DNA of 41,895 bases from Bacteroidales bacterium (GTDB lineage Bacteria > Bacteroidota > Bacteroidia > Bacteroidales > UBA932): assembly GCA_017962025.1 (NCBI GenBank), contig JAGCWD010000019.1, positions 1 through 41,895 on the forward strand, given 5' to 3'. The translations under genes were made by a program, and so were the position numbers. Position 1 is the first letter of the stretch. Every line of letters starts with the position of its first letter. Below the pieces are notes generated by a model. The model saw only the letters and a program-made list of their open reading frames with translations, made no database searches and had not been told where the DNA came from. This document shows positions 24,042 through 33,029 of this stretch, one piece after another.

Positions 24042-26249
24042 ATGGAGATCGATTCCACCGTCCTCAATTCCAAGTTGAAAGAATTCTTCGGATTTGATGC
24101 TTTCAAGGGTGACCAGGAAGCCATTATCCGGAACCTACTGGATGGGAAAGACACCTTCGTGTTGATGCCAACGGGAGGTGGAAAGTCGCTATGCTTCCAG
24201 CTTCCGGCTCTGGTAATGCCAGGCACCGCCATAGTGATCTCCCCCCTGATCGCCCTGATGAAGAACCAGGTTGACGTGATCCGGGGATTCGTCGAAGAGC
24301 AGAACGGTATAGCCCATTTCCTCAATTCATCCCTGGGAAAAGCCCAGATCCAGGAAGTGCGCAAGGATGTCCTTTCCGGAGTGACGAAACTCCTCTATGT
24401 CGCTCCAGAATCCCTTACCAAGGAAGAGAACGTGGATTTGCTAAAGGAAGTCAACATCTCGTTCTATGCGATTGACGAAGCCCATTGTATCTCCGAGTGG
24501 GGCCATGATTTCCGGCCTGAGTACAGAAGGATCAGGAATATGATCCAAAGCATCGGCAGGGCTCCTGTGATAGCCCTCACCGCCACTGCGACCCCGAAGG
24601 TTCAGAACGATATCCAGAAAAATCTCGGGATCATGGATGCCACCGTCTTCAAGTCTTCCTTCAACAGGCCCAACCTGTACTATGAAGTCAGGGACAAGGT
24701 GGAACCCGAGAAAGACATCATACGCTATATCAAGCAGCATCCAGGCAAGTCTGGTATTGTTTACTGCCTCAGCAGGAAAAGGGTTGAGGAGATGGCCAAC
24801 CTGCTATGCATCAACGGTATCAAGGCACTTCCCTACCATGCCGGACTGGACGCCAAGACAAGGGCCGAAAACCAGGACCGCTTCCTGATGGAAGACGTTG
24901 ACGTGATAGTGGCTACAATCGCCTTCGGAATGGGCATCGACAAGCCGGACGTCAGGTTTGTAATCCATTTCGACATCCCCAAGAGCATAGAGGGGTACTA
25001 TCAGGAGACCGGCAGGGCCGGAAGGGATGGTGAACCTTCAGACTGCATCACTTTCTACAGCTACAAGGACATCCAGAAGCTGGAGAAATTCATGCTTGGC
25101 AAACCGATTTCAGAGCAGGAGATCGGAAGGCAGCTGCTCATGGAAACGGTGGCCTATGCCGAGACAAACCGCTGCCGCAGGAAGATGCTCCTCAATTATT
25201 TCGGAGAAGACTATCCCAAGGACAACTGCGGCATCTGTGACAACTGCGTCAATCCTAAACCCACCTTCGACGGCAGGAAGGAAATGTGTCTTGTCATAAG
25301 GCTCATCAAGTCCCTCCCGGAGCATTTCAAGATAGAACACCTCTCCCTTGTACTCTCTGGGAAAGCCAACGCCATGGTCAAATCCTACAACCATGACACC
25401 ACCCCCCTCTTCGGGGCAGGAAGCGACCATAGCGAAAAATTCTGGAGCTCAGTAATCCACCAGGGCCTCCAGCTGCACCTTCTCGAGAAAGAGATAGAGA
25501 CCTACGGGCTCCTCTATGTGACGGAGAAAGGCGAAGATTTCTTTGCCCATCCCTACGAGATCCGTCTGGTGGAAGACAGGATATTCCAGGGTAACGGCAC
25601 CGACGATGACGATGAGGACACCCTTAACGACAGGGCCGCCCAGAGAGGCGGAGGTGGTGACCAGAATCTTCTGACGATGCTCAAGGGGCTTCGTAAGGAC
25701 ATGGCCAAGAGGCTCCATCTGCAGCCTTGGATCCTGTTCGGTGATCCGGCCCTGGACGACATGTCCATCCTATACCCCATCACCTATGAAGAGCTTCATG
25801 CCTGCCAGGGTGTAGGAGAAGGGAAGGCCAGGAAATACGGCAAGGAGTTCATCGAACTGATCCGGAAATATGTCGAAGAGAATGACATCGTAAGGCCGAA
25901 TGACTTCGTCGTGAAGTCCGCACCTACCAGGTCGTCGGACAAGATCTACATAATCCAGAGCATAGACAGGAAGCTCTCCCTGGAAGACATAGCAGATGCG
26001 AAGGGCCTGGAGATGGATGAACTGCTGACCGAGATCGAAGCCATCGTCTCGTCGGGAACCAAACTTGACCTCAACTACTACATCCGGCAGATGGTAGATG
26101 AAGACATTGTCGAGGAACTGTTCGACTATTTCAGGAATGAAGCCACCTCCGATTCGATAGCCGAAGCCAAGGAGAAGCTGGGCGCCGACTACGACGACCT
26201 TGAAATCCGTCTTGCCAGATTGAAATTCCTCTGCGAGGTTGCCTCCTAG
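24042..26249 (+). CDS. recQ: ATP-dependent DNA helicase RecQ
   Basis: A 735-residue 3'-5' helicase for recombination and fork repair. Motif 0 GFDAFKGDQEAII with Gln25, Walker A TGGGKS (44-49), ISPLIALMKNQV, DEAHCISEWGHDFRPEY (145-161) and SATFTATP-like LTATATP are present, followed by motifs V and VI (VIVATIAFGMGIDKPDVR, YYQETGRAGRDG). The zinc-binding segment is CRRKMLLNYFG plus CGICDNC. After the winged-helix part, an HRDC domain spans about 540-610 (LRKDMAKRLHLQPWILFGD) and a C-terminal helical extension of about 110 residues follows (IQSIDRKLSLEDIADAKGLE), typical of Bacteroidetes RecQ. The TAG stop shares a CTAG with the stop of the convergent PHP gene. Confidence 0.97.
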   Translation: MEIDSTVLNSKLKEFFGFDAFKGDQEAIIRNLLDGKDTFVLMPTGGGKSLCFQLPALVMPGTAIVISPLIALMKNQVDVIRGFVEEQNGIAHFLNSSLGKAQIQEVRKDVLSGVTKLLYVAPESLTKEENVDLLKEVNISFYAIDEAHCISEWGHDFRPEYRRIRNMIQSIGRAPVIALTATATPKVQNDIQKNLGIMDATVFKSSFNRPNLYYEVRDKVEPEKDIIRYIKQHPGKSGIVYCLSRKRVEEMANLLCINGIKALPYHAGLDAKTRAENQDRFLMEDVDVIVATIAFGMGIDKPDVRFVIHFDIPKSIEGYYQETGRAGRDGEPSDCITFYSYKDIQKLEKFMLGKPISEQEIGRQLLMETVAYAETNRCRRKMLLNYFGEDYPKDNCGICDNCVNPKPTFDGRKEMCLVIRLIKSLPEHFKIEHLSLVLSGKANAMVKSYNHDTTPLFGAGSDHSEKFWSSVIHQGLQLHLLEKEIETYGLLYVTEKGEDFFAHPYEIRLVEDRIFQGNGTDDDDEDTLNDRAAQRGGGGDQNLLTMLKGLRKDMAKRLHLQPWILFGDPALDDMSILYPITYEELHACQGVGEGKARKYGKEFIELIRKYVEENDIVRPNDFVVKSAPTRSSDKIYIIQSIDRKLSLEDIADAKGLEMDELLTEIEAIVSSGTKLDLNYYIRQMVDEDIVEELFDYFRNEATSDSIAEAKEKLGADYDDLEIRLARLKFLCEVAS

Positions 26250-27097
26250 ATGGTGACCATCTTCAGCTTGCGGCCTTCGAAATGGCCCAGGCGCCGGAAT
26301 CCGAACATCTTCACAAATTGGGCGAAATAGTCGAACTTGGTACCCACCTGTTCGGCCTTGTGGGAGTCTGATCCCAGGCAGATGATCTCTCCGCCCAATT
26401 CCATGTACCTTATAAGAATGTCACGGTCAAGCTGCGGAGTCCGCAGACCGTAAGCCCTATAGGTCTTGGTGTTGATTTCAAGACCTTTACCGTTCTCTAT
26501 AAGGTATTTCAGTATCTCGTCGATGAGGCCGGGGAAATCCCTGTAGAGGATGCTTTCCTTTGGATAGGGAGCATACCTCACAATGTAATCGAAATGCCCC
26601 ATCACATCGAAATCCTCCAGCCGTTTCATTTCCCTGAGCAGGGTCTCCAGATAACGTCCGTAGGCTTCCTTCCAGTTCTTTCCCTTGTAATAAGGGCCGA
26701 AATAAGGGTCGGTGTCTTCAAGGTAATGGACCGAGGCAGTGACCTGGTCGAAAGAATGGGCATTGAGAAGATTCCTGTTCAGATCCCGGCTGTGCTCGTC
26801 CAGACCGACTTCGATTCCCTTCAAGACCTTGAACTTCTTCGCCGCAGCCTTTCCGAAAGCCCCTTCGGCAACCATCTCACTCACCCTTCCGACCTCTTCC
26901 TGCTGCGCCTTTACGTCGAAGACCTCATTTACTATCGGTTCGAACTGGGCTTTCATCTCAGGAACATAGAAATCGCAATGGTCGGTAAAACATATTCCTC
27001 CCAAGCCTTTCTCAACCGCCGATCTAACACTTTTCTCCACGGTTGTCGCCCCACCGTCAAAAGAGAACTGGCTGTGATTGTGAGTGTCGAATAACAT
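26246..27097 (-). CDS. PHP-domain phosphatase, histidinol-phosphatase-like
   Basis: A 283-residue PHP metallophosphoesterase of the HisK/HisJ type. Metal-binding motifs: DTHNHS (His6, His8) near the start, FTDHCD (Asp39, His40), GIEVGLD, a central ASVHYLED, DVMGHFDYIVRY and the C-terminal LGSDSHKAEQVG. It may dephosphorylate L-histidinol phosphate, but no other his genes are here and related PHP enzymes act on other phosphoesters, so the substrate is a family-level guess. It overlaps recQ by 4 nt tail to tail. Confidence 0.88.
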   Translation of the reverse strand: MLFDTHNHSQFSFDGGATTVEKSVRSAVEKGLGGICFTDHCDFYVPEMKAQFEPIVNEVFDVKAQQEEVGRVSEMVAEGAFGKAAAKKFKVLKGIEVGLDEHSRDLNRNLLNAHSFDQVTASVHYLEDTDPYFGPYYKGKNWKEAYGRYLETLLREMKRLEDFDVMGHFDYIVRYAPYPKESILYRDFPGLIDEILKYLIENGKGLEINTKTYRAYGLRTPQLDRDILIRYMELGGEIICLGSDSHKAEQVGTKFDYFAQFVKMFGFRRLGHFEGRKLKMVTI

Positions 27098-27098
27098 A

Positions 27099-27129
27099 TT
27101 TACGAATATAGCAATTTTTATTAAATTTG
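27099..27129 (+). promoter_or_regulatory. Promoter for DUF308 gene-dnaG
   Basis: TTTA (27099-27102), 19 nt, then TAAATTTG (27122-27129), a full -7 match, 24 nt before the ATG at 27154. Confidence 0.5.
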
Positions 27130-27153
27130 TAATTCAAACGATTCCCATCCAAG

Positions 27154-27825
27154 ATGATTACAATAGGCTACAAAACCAAGTTTGACAGCATCATAAGGGC
27201 TGTCGCAGCAATAGGTATAGGACTGGTGCTGGTCTTCGGCAGCAATGCCCCCACGGTCGTAGTAAAGATAATTTCAGTCTTCCTGATGGTCGCCGGAGTT
27301 GTCTCTCTCGTTTACGGTCTGATCAAGAACAAGGAGAACGGGATGTACCAGGTACTCATCATCAACGCCGTGCTGGACATCCTCCTCGGTTTGCTGCTCT
27401 TCTTCAATCCGCAGTGGGTAGCCAGTTTCATAGTTTTAATCATAGGAATTGTCCTTATCCTGTTCGGTGCCCTTCAGCTTTTAGTGCTGGCAAGCACAAT
27501 GTCTTTACTAGGTGCCGGATTCTCGTCACTCATTCTCTCCATCTGCGCAATAGTTGGAGGTGCTTTCCTGATGTTCAATCCTTTCTCCGTAAAGGTAATG
27601 AGCATAATCGCCGGCTTCTTCCTGGTTCTTTATGGAGTTTCCGAACTGATTTCCACCTGGAAGGTTGTGAAAGCCCGTAAGGAATATGAAATACAGCGTG
27701 GCCCTGCGACTCCCGCTCAGGAGGCTCCGGTTCCCGGCCAGATTGATGCTTCCGGGATAGATGATGCCAGGGAAGTCGATTTTGAAAGGATAGACGATCC
27801 GGACGACCTGGACGACATGAACTAA
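27154..27825 (+). CDS. DUF308/HdeD-family membrane protein
   Basis: A 223-residue inner-membrane protein. Six hydrophobic spans are visible at about 14-32, 36-57, 67-86, 90-112, 118-140 and 145-166, in the repeated pairs typical of HdeD/DUF308 (LLLFFNPQWVASFIVLIIGI, GGAFLMFNPFSVKVMSIIAG). The last 45 residues are polar and acidic (DDAREVDFERIDDPDDLDD) and probably cytoplasmic. HdeD is linked to acid resistance in E. coli, but a function for this branch is unknown. dnaG starts 5 nt after its stop, so the primase gene probably depends on this promoter. Confidence 0.88.
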   Translation: MITIGYKTKFDSIIRAVAAIGIGLVLVFGSNAPTVVVKIISVFLMVAGVVSLVYGLIKNKENGMYQVLIINAVLDILLGLLLFFNPQWVASFIVLIIGIVLILFGALQLLVLASTMSLLGAGFSSLILSICAIVGGAFLMFNPFSVKVMSIIAGFFLVLYGVSELISTWKVVKARKEYEIQRGPATPAQEAPVPGQIDASGIDDAREVDFERIDDPDDLDDMN

Positions 27826-27830
27826 GAAAC

Positions 27831-29870
27831 ATGATTCCTCAGGAAACGGTACAGAAGATCCTCGACACCGCCCAGATCGAAGAGGTGGTGGCGGATTTCG
27901 TGTCCATGCGCAAGCGCGGAGCCGAATGGTGGGGATGCTGTCCGTTCCACAATGAAAAGACCCCTTCTTTCCATGTAGTTCCTGCCAAGGGGATATACTA
28001 TTGTTTCGGCTGTCACAAGGGTGGTTCGGCAGTAGGTTTCGTGATGGAGCATGAGCACATGTCCTATCCCGACGCCTTGAGGTACTTGGCAAGGAAGTAC
28101 AACATAGAGATCGTCGAAGAGGCCGAGAGCGCTGAAGACATAGCTGCGAGGCAAAGGAACGAGAGCCTTATCCTGGTTTCTGAATATGCCGGTGAGTTTT
28201 TCAAGGAACAGCTTGGAAGTGCAGAAGGAAAGGCTATCGGGCTCAATTATTTCCACACCAGGGGACTTGAAGACGAAACTATCTCCAAGTTCGGCCTGGG
28301 ATGGGCACCTTCTGACAGGCACTCTTTCACCGATGCTGCAAAGGATAAGGGCTACAAGGATGAATATCTTCTCGAGACCGGCCTCTGCGCCAAGTATGAC
28401 AACAGCGATGACCTCCATGACAGGTTCGTAGAGAGGGTGATATTCCCCATCCATTCGGTCAGCGGAAGGGTAATTGCTTTCGGTGCAAGGACCCTGAAGT
28501 CAAAGGAAGATGGAAAGCCCTACGCCAAATACGTCAACTCCAAGGAAAGTTCCATCTATGTCAAGAACCAGTCACTCTACGGAATATGGTTCGCAAAAGG
28601 CGAGATGGCGAAGAAGGACAGGTGCTACCTCGTTGAAGGTTATCTGGACGTGATTTCAATGCACCAGCTCGGGATCACCAACGTGGTAGCCTCGAGCGGG
28701 ACCGCTTTGACTGAGGGACAGATACGTCTGATCGGAAGGTTCACCAAGAACGTCACCATCATGTATGACGGTGATCCTGCCGGAGTCAAGGCTGCTCTAA
28801 GGGGAATCGACATGTTCCTCAGGCAGGGAATGGACGTGAAGGTGGTCCTGCTGCCCGATGGGGATGATCCGGACTCATATTCAAGGAAACACACCCTGGC
28901 TGAAGTGGAGGAGTTCCTGGCCGTTTCGGAGCAGGATTTCGTGGATTTCAAGAGTTCCCTGCTGATGGCAGATGCCGGGAATGACCCGCTGAAGAGGGCT
29001 GTCGTGATCAATGACATCGCCGACACGGTAGCCGACATTCCTGATGCTGTAAAAAGGGAAACCTACATCGACTTCCTTAGCCGTAAATTCGAGATCCGCC
29101 GCGATGCCCTCGAAGAAAGGGTCGGAGCAACCCGGTCCAAAAACATAATCTCTGGACAGAAGGCTGCCGAACGCCGGACTGATGGACTGGCAGGAAAGCC
29201 ATCCGGGCCCGGCCTAAACCAGGAAGCTACAGCAGGCATGGTCCCTGAGCCTGTCGAAGGACCGTCCACTCCCATCGCAGGCCTTTCCGCCCTTGAAGAG
29301 AATCGTATTATGGCCAAGGCTGAGCGCGACCTTCTTAACTTCATCCTTACCTACGGAACAACCACCCTCGATTTCCAGAGTGATTCCGAATTCTACAACG
29401 AGGAGGAAGGTGAAAGGGAGACCGTCTTCGAATTCATTGACCAGGCCCTTTCCGGCGACGAGGCCGGGTTAGCCAATTCAGCCTACAGGAAGACCTATGA
29501 GGCATATTCACAAGGCTACTATGACGGGTATTCTCAGGACGAAATAGTCAAGCACCTGCTTGACGGTGAAGACAGGACAATCGCCTTCGTGACCGCACAG
29601 CTTTCCACAGACGAACGTTATGAACTCAGCATAAAGAACCTGCGCGATGCGATGATGTCCAAAGGATCTTGGCTCACGAAATATGTCCCCAAGGCGATCC
29701 TGGTGTTCCAGTCCTGCCGCCTGGAAGACCGGGAGTACTCTTTGAAAGAGGAGCTGAGAAAAGCGCAGGCCATATCCGACACAGATGGAGAGCTGAAGAT
29801 CATGCAGGATCTCGTCCGAATCCGCAAGGCCCTCAAGACCGTCCGCGTCCGCCTCGGTCGGGAGAAATAA
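27831..29870 (+). CDS. dnaG: DNA primase
   Basis: Synthesises RNA primers at the replication fork. The 679-residue chain has the CHC2 zinc finger (Cys37, His40, Cys58, Cys61), the catalytic core with the EGYLDVISMHQ and SSGTALTEGQ motifs, and TOPRIM metal site DGDPAG. A C-terminal helical helicase-binding part begins around residue 490. Between core and C-terminal domain lies a low-complexity linker (about 435-485) that includes residues VPEPVEGP (about 469-476) encoded by a palindromic repeat also found in metG. The insertion is in frame and sits where tolerance is expected, so the primase should be functional. It is downstream of the DUF308 gene by 5 nt. Confidence 0.96.
   Translation: MIPQETVQKILDTAQIEEVVADFVSMRKRGAEWWGCCPFHNEKTPSFHVVPAKGIYYCFGCHKGGSAVGFVMEHEHMSYPDALRYLARKYNIEIVEEAESAEDIAARQRNESLILVSEYAGEFFKEQLGSAEGKAIGLNYFHTRGLEDETISKFGLGWAPSDRHSFTDAAKDKGYKDEYLLETGLCAKYDNSDDLHDRFVERVIFPIHSVSGRVIAFGARTLKSKEDGKPYAKYVNSKESSIYVKNQSLYGIWFAKGEMAKKDRCYLVEGYLDVISMHQLGITNVVASSGTALTEGQIRLIGRFTKNVTIMYDGDPAGVKAALRGIDMFLRQGMDVKVVLLPDGDDPDSYSRKHTLAEVEEFLAVSEQDFVDFKSSLLMADAGNDPLKRAVVINDIADTVADIPDAVKRETYIDFLSRKFEIRRDALEERVGATRSKNIISGQKAAERRTDGLAGKPSGPGLNQEATAGMVPEPVEGPSTPIAGLSALEENRIMAKAERDLLNFILTYGTTTLDFQSDSEFYNEEEGERETVFEFIDQALSGDEAGLANSAYRKTYEAYSQGYYDGYSQDEIVKHLLDGEDRTIAFVTAQLSTDERYELSIKNLRDAMMSKGSWLTKYVPKAILVFQSCRLEDREYSLKEELRKAQAISDTDGELKIMQDLVRIRKALKTVRVRLGREK
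29240..29263. repeat. Palindromic repeat copy inside dnaG
   Basis: GGTCC and GGACC arms enclose CTGAGCCTGTCGAA. The first 21 nt are identical to those in metG at 32474-32494, and both are read in the same frame as VPEPVEG. Core CCTGAGCCTGTCGAAGG resembles a short palindromic repeat scattered in many bacterial genomes. Confidence 0.8.
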
Positions 29871-29883
29871 TCCCGGCGATCTA

Positions 29884-30654
29884 TTAGAATCTGAAGGAGA
29901 GGCCGGCGGTCATGGAGAAGAACCAGCGGAGGGCTTTCTCGGAAGGTTCTAGTAATCCAACGTCACTTCCATTCTCGAAGGTGATGGTGTCAGTATGAAG
30001 AACATAGTTTCTGGTCAGGTTGTAATGAAAGGCCGGACTGAGTTTAAGGTCAAACCTCCAGATCCGGTAATTGGCACAGGCCCCGGCATCCAAAAATAAT
30101 GAGAAATTGCCGTTGCGCTCAGTCCAAGTGTTCTCTTGGATATCATTCGTCCCACTTTTATACCATGCTGTGGAGACAGGGGTACTTTCTCCGGAAATGT
30201 AACCGGGAGTAGCCCCGACATAAAATTCAAGCTGGCTGAACAGATTGGCGATGAAACTGGCTAAAGCTCCCCTGAGCGGATCACGGTACCCCATGATAGC
30301 CTCATAGCCGAATGTTTCACCGGCAGCAATAGCACCCCTCTTAAGCCTTCCCTCTGAAGAAAGGGCTTTGTTCCGGTAGGCAAATGCAATCGGAAAACCG
30401 AAGGAATTGTCAATCTCGGCAACTCTATAGGTATATTGGAAACCGGCCCTGTAACCCAAACCGTCCGAGTTGAAATACCCGTATGTCAACCCGAGCGTAA
30501 CATCCGCCTCCTGTCCCTTGTACATGGGCACATAGGCTCCCACATAGAAACCCATGTCGTCGGAGAGGTTGTTGATGTCAGTGGTTTTTGTCTGGGAGAA
30601 GGCACAGACTGAAGATGCCATCAGGAGACATGCTAAGGAAAGGCGGAGAGTCAT
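29884..30654 (-). CDS. Outer-membrane beta-barrel protein, unknown function
   Basis: A 256-residue exported protein. The signal peptide covers about 1-21 (LSLACLLMASSVCAFSQ). The mature chain is rich in alternating hydrophobic and aromatic strands (FYVGAYVPMYKG, VTLGLTYGYFNSDGLGYRAGFQYTY, SQLEFYVGATPGYISG, FDLKLSPAFHYN, FFSMTAGLSFRF) and ends in Phe, as outer-membrane barrels do. About eight to ten strands would fit. I do not recognise a specific family. It is convergent with dnaG (13 nt apart) and divergent from metG. Confidence 0.75.
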   Translation of the reverse strand: MTLRLSLACLLMASSVCAFSQTKTTDINNLSDDMGFYVGAYVPMYKGQEADVTLGLTYGYFNSDGLGYRAGFQYTYRVAEIDNSFGFPIAFAYRNKALSSEGRLKRGAIAAGETFGYEAIMGYRDPLRGALASFIANLFSQLEFYVGATPGYISGESTPVSTAWYKSGTNDIQENTWTERNGNFSLFLDAGACANYRIWRFDLKLSPAFHYNLTRNYVLHTDTITFENGSDVGLLEPSEKALRWFFSMTAGLSFRF

Positions 30655-30699
30655 CTTAAGTACATTTTAACGTCATGTAAGTCCTACAAATAACATTCC

Positions 30700-30733
30700 T
30701 TGTGAAAACATCCGGTGGAATTTGCTAACTTTG
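30700..30733 (+). promoter_or_regulatory. Promoter for metG
   Basis: TAACTTTG (30726-30733) is a full -7 match, 22 nt before the metG ATG. A CTTG at 30699-30702 could serve as a weak -33 with a longer spacer of 23 nt. Confidence 0.45.
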
Positions 30734-30755
30734 CGGGTCAAAGAGATATTTATCA

Positions 30756-33029
30756 ATGGAAAAGAACTTCAAGAGAACGCTTGTGACATGCGCATTGCCG
30801 TACGCCAACGGTCCTGTGCATATCGGCCATCTGGCCGGAGTCTATGTGCCTGCCGACATATATGTAAGATATCTCAGGATGAGGGGCAAGGATGTCCTCT
30901 TCATCTGCGGCTCCGATGAGCACGGTGTGCCGATCACCATAAAGACACGCGCCAATGGAGTGACACCGCAGGATATAGTGGACAAATATCACGGCATCAT
31001 CAAGGATTCCTTCACAAGGCTGGGGATCAATTTCGACATATATTCCCGCACCACCTCGAAGGTACACCACAAGAATGCCTCCGAGTTCTTCCGTGAACTC
31101 TATGACAAGGGAAAGTTCATCACCAAGGAGAGCGAGCAGTATTACGATCCTGAGGCGAAGACCTTCCTGGCCGACCGCTATATCGTCGGTACCTGCCCCA
31201 AATGCGGCAATCCAAACGCCTATGGTGACCAGTGCGAGAAGTGCGGAAGCACCCTCAGCCCTGAAGAGCTCATAGATCCGAAATCAAAGCTTAGCGGCGC
31301 CCAGCCCATAAAGAAAAAGACATCCCATTGGTATCTTCCACTGGACCAGTACGAGCCATGGCTTCGTGAATGGATCCTCGAGAACCACAAGGAGTGGAGG
31401 TCGAACGTCTATGGACAGTGCAAGTCCTGGCTGGACGGAGGCCTGCAGCCCAGGGCTGTCAGCCGTGACCTCGACTGGGGTGTTCCCGTCCCCGTGGAAG
31501 GTGCCGAAGGCAAGGTGCTTTATGTCTGGTTCGACGCTCCGATCGGCTACATATCCAACACCCAGGAACTCCTTCCGGAAAGCTGGGAGAAGTGGTGGAA
31601 GGATGAGGACACACGCCTGATCCATTTCATCGGCAAGGACAATATAGTCTTCCACTGCATAGTCTTCCCTTCGATGCTGAAGGCCCGCGGGAACTATATC
31701 CTTCCTGACAACGTCCCCTCCAACGAGTTCCTTAACCTCGAGAGTGACAAGATCTCCACTTCCCGCAACTGGGCCGTCTGGCTCAATGAATATGTTGACG
31801 AGTTCCCCGGCCAGGAGGATGTGCTGCGCTACGTGCTCTGCGCCAATGCTCCTGAGACGAAAGACAATGATTTCACCTGGAAGGACTTTCAGCAGAGGAA
31901 CAACAGCGAGCTAGTGGCGATCCTCGGAAACTTCGTAAACAGGGCGGTGGTCCTTACACAGAAATATTTCGGCGGCAAGGTTCCGGCCAATCTGAAACCT
32001 GAGGCCATTGACGCTGAAGCTCTTGCTCAGATTCCCGAGCTCCGTCGCAGCCTGGAAGCCAATCTGGATGATTTCCATTTCAGGGAGGCTTTGAAGGATG
32101 CAATGAGCATAGCAAGGGTTGGCAACAAGTACATTTCCGACACCGAGCCATGGAAGGTTGCCAAGACCGATATGGACAGGACGGCTTCAATCCTCTACAC
32201 TTCCCTTCAGATCTGCGCCAACCTGGCCATCGCATTCGAGCCTTTCACTCCGTTCTCGGCAGAGAAGCTGCGCGGGATCCTGAACGTCGGGCTCAATGCC
32301 GGTTTCGACCATCGTGCCGGCGAAGGAGAGCCGACGGTCAACTTCTTCAAACCGGGAGAGAGTCGTGCCCTGCACACGGTGGATGCCGGACAGCCGGTCG
32401 GGCCCGGCCGAGTCCATCCTCGCTCCGCTGCGGCTGAGTACGGCCTTAGCCCGACGGCTGTTCCGGCCACCACGGTCCCTGAGCCTGTCGAAGGGCCGGT
32501 GTTCTGCTGGGACGATCTTGGGAAGGCAGACCTTCTTCCGGTGGGACATGAGCTAGGTGAAGCCGTGCTTCTTTTCGCCAAGGTCGAAGACAGCGTGGTA
32601 GAGGCCCAGGTAGCCAAGCTGAATGCAACCAAGGCCGCCAACGAGGCAGCTGCAAAGGCAGCCGAGGCAAAGGAGGCTGCCGCCAAGGTTGAGCCACAGA
32701 AGCCGGAGGTTACCTTCGAGGATTTCGGAGCCATGGACATCCGCACAGCCACAGTCCTGGAGGCTGAAAAGGTCCCCAAGACCGACAAGCTCCTGAAGCT
32801 TACCATCGACACCGGAATCGACAAGAGAACCATAGTTTCCGGCATTGCTGAATACTATTCTCCGGAAGACATGCTAGGAAAGCAGATCTGCATCCTGGCA
32901 AACCTCAAGCCCAGGGTCATCCGCGGCATCGAGTCCAAGGGAATGATCCTGATGGCAAAGCAGGGCGACGGAACAATGCGTTTCGTCACCCCGCAGGAAG
33001 TCGTAACTAATGGCGCTGTAATAGGTTAA
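30756..33029 (+). CDS. metG: Methionyl-tRNA synthetase with inserted repeat-coded segment
   Basis: Charges tRNA-Met. The 757-residue chain has the HIGH motif ([14 protein letters not shown]), the zinc knuckles CPKCGN and CEKCGS, the KMSKS-like KISTS near residue 332, the anticodon-binding helical domain, and a C-terminal EMAP-II-like tRNA-binding domain from about 650 ([49 protein letters not shown]). Between LRGILNV and [15 protein letters not shown], normally almost adjacent, lies an extra stretch of about 70 residues (about 511-582), coded in part by two palindromic elements. The frame is kept, so the enzyme is presumably active. The TAA shares TTAA with the stop of the convergent GH106 gene. 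Confidence 0.96.
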   Translation: MEKNFKRTLVTCALPYANGPVHIGHLAGVYVPADIYVRYLRMRGKDVLFICGSDEHGVPITIKTRANGVTPQDIVDKYHGIIKDSFTRLGINFDIYSRTTSKVHHKNASEFFRELYDKGKFITKESEQYYDPEAKTFLADRYIVGTCPKCGNPNAYGDQCEKCGSTLSPEELIDPKSKLSGAQPIKKKTSHWYLPLDQYEPWLREWILENHKEWRSNVYGQCKSWLDGGLQPRAVSRDLDWGVPVPVEGAEGKVLYVWFDAPIGYISNTQELLPESWEKWWKDEDTRLIHFIGKDNIVFHCIVFPSMLKARGNYILPDNVPSNEFLNLESDKISTSRNWAVWLNEYVDEFPGQEDVLRYVLCANAPETKDNDFTWKDFQQRNNSELVAILGNFVNRAVVLTQKYFGGKVPANLKPEAIDAEALAQIPELRRSLEANLDDFHFREALKDAMSIARVGNKYISDTEPWKVAKTDMDRTASILYTSLQICANLAIAFEPFTPFSAEKLRGILNVGLNAGFDHRAGEGEPTVNFFKPGESRALHTVDAGQPVGPGRVHPRSAAAEYGLSPTAVPATTVPEPVEGPVFCWDDLGKADLLPVGHELGEAVLLFAKVEDSVVEAQVAKLNATKAANEAAAKAAEAKEAAAKVEPQKPEVTFEDFGAMDIRTATVLEAEKVPKTDKLLKLTIDTGIDKRTIVSGIAEYYSPEDMLGKQICILANLKPRVIRGIESKGMILMAKQGDGTMRFVTPQEVVTNGAVIG
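32391..32460. repeat. 70-bp palindromic element inside metG
   Basis: CAGCCGGTCGGGC (32391-32403) pairs with GCCCGACGGCTG (32449-32460) over 12 bp with one bulged G; GGCCG and GGCC inside can extend it, and CCGC/GCGG sits at the centre. It is read in frame as about [20 protein letters not shown]. It shares CGGGCCCGGCC with the dnaG linker (29204-29214), 30-65 nt upstream of the VPEPVEGP repeat in both genes. Confidence 0.7.
32474..32497. repeat. Palindromic repeat copy inside metG
   Basis: GGTCCCT and AGGGCC arms around GAGCCTGTCGA. Its first 21 nt are identical to those of the dnaG copy at 29240, and it is again read as VPEPVEGP. Flanking CACC/GGTG may lengthen the stem. Confidence 0.8.
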
